Origin: an uncultured Eubacterium sp.
GTDB lineage: Bacteria; Bacillota; Clostridia; Oscillospirales; Acutalibacteraceae
Length of the DNA stretch: 64,000 bases
Direction: 5' to 3'
NCBI GenBank assembly: GCA_900539325.1
Contig: UQCC01000011.1
Coordinates: forward strand, 1 to 64,000
Shown here: positions 61,357 to 64,000 of the stretch, piece after piece
Layout of the letters: each line of letters opens with the position of its first letter
Position numbering within the stretch: position 1 is the first letter of the stretch
The notes under the pieces: generated by a model
What the model was told of the DNA's origin: nothing
Seen by the model: only the letters and a program-made list of their open reading frames with translations
The model's database searches: none
Translations under genes and position numbers: made by a program

Positions 61357-61386
61357 GAAAAAAGTGCTCTCGATGGAGAGCACTTT
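61357..61386 (-). terminator. Terminator of nifJ
   Basis: Perfect stem AAAGTGCTCTC / GAGAGCACTTT (61361-61386); T run on the minus strand; 15 bases after the stop. Confidence 0.92.
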
Positions 61387-61401
61387 ATATTTGTTTACCG
61401 A

Positions 61402-64000
61402 TTATTCTGCGTCAGGAGCGTAGAAATCAACAAGCTTTGCAAGTTTGTTGTACTTTTCAATAGAATTATCGGCAGCGATTGAGAAGAGCTGTTCTGCCTT
61501 GCCAGGGAAGGATCTCTTAAGAGCAGAATATCTTGTTTCGCCTTCGATAAATTCTACATAGTCGGCTGTAGGAGCCTTAGAGTCAAGGCTGAACGGATTC
61601 TTGCCTTCAGGAATGAGAGAAGGATTGTAACGGAAGAGGTTCCAATAACCTGCTGCAACAGCCTTCTTTTGTTCCATCTGGTTAAACGGCATCTTGATAC
61701 CGTGATTGATACAAGGTGCATAGCAGATAACAAGTGAAGGACCATGGTAAGAGGCAGCTTCTTGGAATGCCTTTAAGCATTGATTTGCATTTGCACCCAT
61801 AGCAACCTGTGCTACATATACATAGCCGTAAGACATAGCGATTTGAGCCAAATCCTTTTTCTTAACAACCTTACCTGAAGCGGCAAACTTGGCAACAGCA
61901 CCCGTAGGTGTTGACTTTGAAGCCTGACCGCCTGTGTTAGAATAAACTTCTGTATCGAATACAACGATGTTTACATCTTCGTTAGAAGCGATTACATGGT
62001 CAAGACCGCCGAAACCGATATCGTAAGCCCAACCGTCACCGCCGAAGATGAACTGATACTTCTTAGCGGCATAATCAGAATCCTTAAGGAAGTCTGCTGC
62101 GGCATCTGCTGCTTCGCCCGAAAGGTTTGCACCCTTGAGAGCTGCAATAAGAGCATCTGCGTCAACATCGTTCTTTGCGGCGTCATCATAAGTTGAAAGC
62201 CATGCGTCTGCTTCCTTAACGCCTGCCTTAGAAAGAACTTCTGCGTCTGCGGCAAGTCTTTCTCTGATTTGCTTTTGAGCAAGGTACATACCGTAACCGA
62301 ACTCTGCGTTATCCTCAAAGAGTGAGTTTGACCAAGCAGGACCGTGACCGTTTTTGTCAACTGTATAAGGAGTTGAAGGTGCTGAACCGCCCCAGATTGA
62401 TGAACAACCTGTTGCGTTTGCGATGTACATCTTGTCACCGTAAAGCTGTGTAACAAGCTTTGCATAAGGTGTTTCACCGCAGCCTGCACAAGCACCCGAG
62501 AACTCAAGGTATGGCTTTCTGAACTGAACGCCGATTGTATTAGGAGTAAGAACTTCCGGCTTTGCAGGAGTATCTACAAGAGCATCGAAAGATTTTTGTA
62601 CATGGAGCTGAGAAGCAATAGGCTTCATTGTGAGCGACTTTGTAGGGCAAACATTTGCACAAGAGCCGCAACCTGTACAGTCAAGAGCAGAAACAATAAG
62701 TGCATATTGATAATCTGTTCTCTTATGCTTAATCATTGCTGTGCCTTCAGGAGCTGCCTTTGCCTCTTCTTCGTTCATAACGATAGGTCTGATAACAGCG
62801 TGAGGGCAAACCATTGAACAAAGGTTACATTGTGCACACTTTGTAGGGTCCCATTCAGGAACAGAGATAGCGATACCTCTCTTTTCAAATGCGGCAGAAC
62901 CTTGAGGATATACACCGTCGGCACTGTCAACAAATGCAGATACAGGAAGGTCATCACCGTGAAGTCTGCCTACAGGGTCAAGAATATTCTTAACAAACTT
63001 CTTCATTTCAGGTCTGTCTGTATCAACATGCATTTCTGCCTTTTCGTCAACAGCATCCTTCCAAGAAGCAGGAACATCAATCTTAACAACTTCCTTTGAG
63101 CCTCTGTCGATACCGTTGCAGTTAGCGTTTACAACAGCTTCGCCCTTCTTTGAGAACTTTGCAACAACCTTTTCTTTCATATATCCGATTGCTTCGTCAA
63201 CAGGGAGAATACCGCTGATTGTGAAGAATGCAGACTGAAGAATTGTTGAAGCTCTGCCCGGAAGGCCGACTTCTTCGGCAATCTTGATACCGTTGATTGT
63301 GTAGAAGTTGATATTGTTTTGTGCAATATATCTCTTCATAGATGCAGGAAGTTCTTTATCAAGTTCTTCCGGAGTCCAAATACAGTTGAGGAGGAATGTA
63401 CCGCCCGGTACAAGGTCCTGAACCATATCATATTTTGTTACATATGAAGGGTTGTGGCAAGCAACAAAGTTTGCCTTGTTAATCAAATATGTTGATGTAA
63501 TCGGTGATGAACCGAAACGAAGGTGAGATACGGTGATACCGCCTGACTTCTTTGAGTCATAGAAGAAGTAACCCTGAGCATACATATCCGTATGGTCACC
63601 GATAATCTTAATAGAGTCTTTGTTTGCACCTACTGTACCGTCTGAGCCAAGACCCCAGAACTTACAAGATGTTGTTCCGGCAGGAGTTGTATCAGGAGTT
63701 TCTGTGATAGGCAACGAAAGATTTGTAACATCATCGTCAATAGAAAGAACAAATTGATGCTTTGGTTCAGGTGCAGACATATTTGCAAATACTGCAATAA
63801 CATGAGCAGGAAGTGTATCCTTTGAACCCAAGCCGTAACGACCGCCGTAAACAGGAACTGCATCGAACTTTGAGCCTTTAAGAGCGGCAACAACATCAAG
63901 ATAAAGAGGTTCGCCGAGTGAGCCCGGTTCCTTAGTTCTGTCGATAACCGAAATGTGCTTTACAGTTTCAGGCAATACACCGATAAGGTGCTTTGCGGAG
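61402..64000 (-). CDS. nifJ: Pyruvate:ferredoxin (flavodoxin) oxidoreductase, C-terminal three quarters (start outside window)
   Basis: 866 residues are visible; full proteins are about 1,170-1,190, so the N-terminal part lies past the right edge and the frame stays open to base 64000. Oxidises pyruvate to acetyl-CoA and CO2 while reducing ferredoxin. Seen: domain linking LPETVKHISVIDRTKEPG, two 4Fe-4S clusters (CAQCNLCSMVCPHAV and CTGCGSCANVCPTKS), further cluster Cys in SGACAGCGETPY, and the TPP site GGDGWAYDIGFGGLDHV with VFDTEVYSNTGGQASKS. A central metabolic enzyme of strict anaerobes; its regular codon use fits high expression. Confidence 0.96.
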   Translation of the reverse strand, partial: SAKHLIGVLPETVKHISVIDRTKEPGSLGEPLYLDVVAALKGSKFDAVPVYGGRYGLGSKDTLPAHVIAVFANMSAPEPKHQFVLSIDDDVTNLSLPITETPDTTPAGTTSCKFWGLGSDGTVGANKDSIKIIGDHTDMYAQGYFFYDSKKSGGITVSHLRFGSSPITSTYLINKANFVACHNPSYVTKYDMVQDLVPGGTFLLNCIWTPEELDKELPASMKRYIAQNNINFYTINGIKIAEEVGLPGRASTILQSAFFTISGILPVDEAIGYMKEKVVAKFSKKGEAVVNANCNGIDRGSKEVVKIDVPASWKDAVDEKAEMHVDTDRPEMKKFVKNILDPVGRLHGDDLPVSAFVDSADGVYPQGSAAFEKRGIAISVPEWDPTKCAQCNLCSMVCPHAVIRPIVMNEEEAKAAPEGTAMIKHKRTDYQYALIVSALDCTGCGSCANVCPTKSLTMKPIASQLHVQKSFDALVDTPAKPEVLTPNTIGVQFRKPYLEFSGACAGCGETPYAKLVTQLYGDKMYIANATGCSSIWGGSAPSTPYTVDKNGHGPAWSNSLFEDNAEFGYGMYLAQKQIRERLAADAEVLSKAGVKEADAWLSTYDDAAKNDVDADALIAALKGANLSGEAADAAADFLKDSDYAAKKYQFIFGGDGWAYDIGFGGLDHVIASNEDVNIVVFDTEVYSNTGGQASKSTPTGAVAKFAASGKVVKKKDLAQIAMSYGYVYVAQVAMGANANQCLKAFQEAASYHGPSLVICYAPCINHGIKMPFNQMEQKKAVAAGYWNLFRYNPSLIPEGKNPFSLDSKAPTADYVEFIEGETRYSALKRSFPGKAEQLFSIAADNSIEKYNKLAKLVDFYAPDAE

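Noticed and set aside
1..64000. tRNA, rRNA genes and CRISPR arrays
   Set aside because: I saw no cloverleaf-like GTTCGAATC-type arms, no rRNA blocks and no regularly spaced repeats; a tRNA search program could still find a missed one.

Overview
The window reads as chromosomal DNA of an AT-rich, anaerobic, Gram-positive gut Clostridium, most likely a Ruminococcus-like member of the Oscillospiraceae. The support is spo0A (endospore lineage), pyruvate:ferredoxin oxidoreductase, class B sortase plus LCP wall proteins, BspA-type leucine-rich-repeat surface proteins (one with a dockerin-like tail), clostridial-type AGGAGG ribosome sites and a TPP riboswitch. This assignment is inference; no rRNA or tRNA gene is visible.

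Layout. 1-845 is the tail of a conjugative-element helicase, cut off at its C-terminus, followed by a lipoprotein. 1982-4839 (minus) holds rsmA, a MATE exporter and a GNAT-like protein. 5005-9055 is a MarR-controlled heterodimeric ABC exporter with a clear operator. 9187-11860 is a wall cassette: SPATG-type sortase substrate, class B sortase, and an LCP protein with a natural histidine-rich tail. 12176-14608 (minus) is a very AT-rich island: ECF-like sigma factor, anti-sigma-like protein, 35-residue peptide, membrane protein and secreted protein. Four of its five genes start with TTG or GTG.

15053-21359 (minus) is a tightly packed seven-gene operon joining alanine racemase, 5-oxoprolinase PxpABC, both protein families of D-glutamate cyclase (YcsI/DUF1445 and DUF4392) and a D-amino-acid aminotransferase. 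It looks like a D-amino acid/D-glutamate to 5-oxoproline to glutamate route and is the most interesting system here. 21526-24556 is a TPP-riboswitch-controlled thiamine-precursor ABC transporter. 24771-26013 is a small AT-rich cluster of a membrane-anchored protein, a secreted peptide and an XRE regulator. 26068-30146 runs rpe, a glycoside-hydrolase-like protein, a cadherin-like membrane protein and mgtE.

30254-36870 holds two divergent polar amino-acid ABC systems around a palindromic intergenic region, with a GH36 alpha-galactosidase at the end of one. 37053-40450 is a GPH/MFS-type transporter with an LRR membrane protein. 40564-44247 is a two-component system with an HtrA protease. 44374-47581 holds a DUF815 ATPase, a GntR regulator and ilvC, the last two sharing a promoter motif. 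47772-51079 is a MacA/MacB-like pair without an ATPase gene, whose fusion protein carries a cysteine-rich insert. 51245-55438 is a purine operon purE-M-N-O-D with an archaeal-type IMP cyclohydrolase in the usual purH slot. 55603-57897 pairs an ArsR/CadC metal sensor with an LRR surface protein. 58018-59555 is a histidine phosphatase and spo0A, with twin palindromes bracketing the spo0A promoter. 59778-61296 is a four-TM protein with a degenerate sortase. 61402 to the right edge is nifJ, incomplete.
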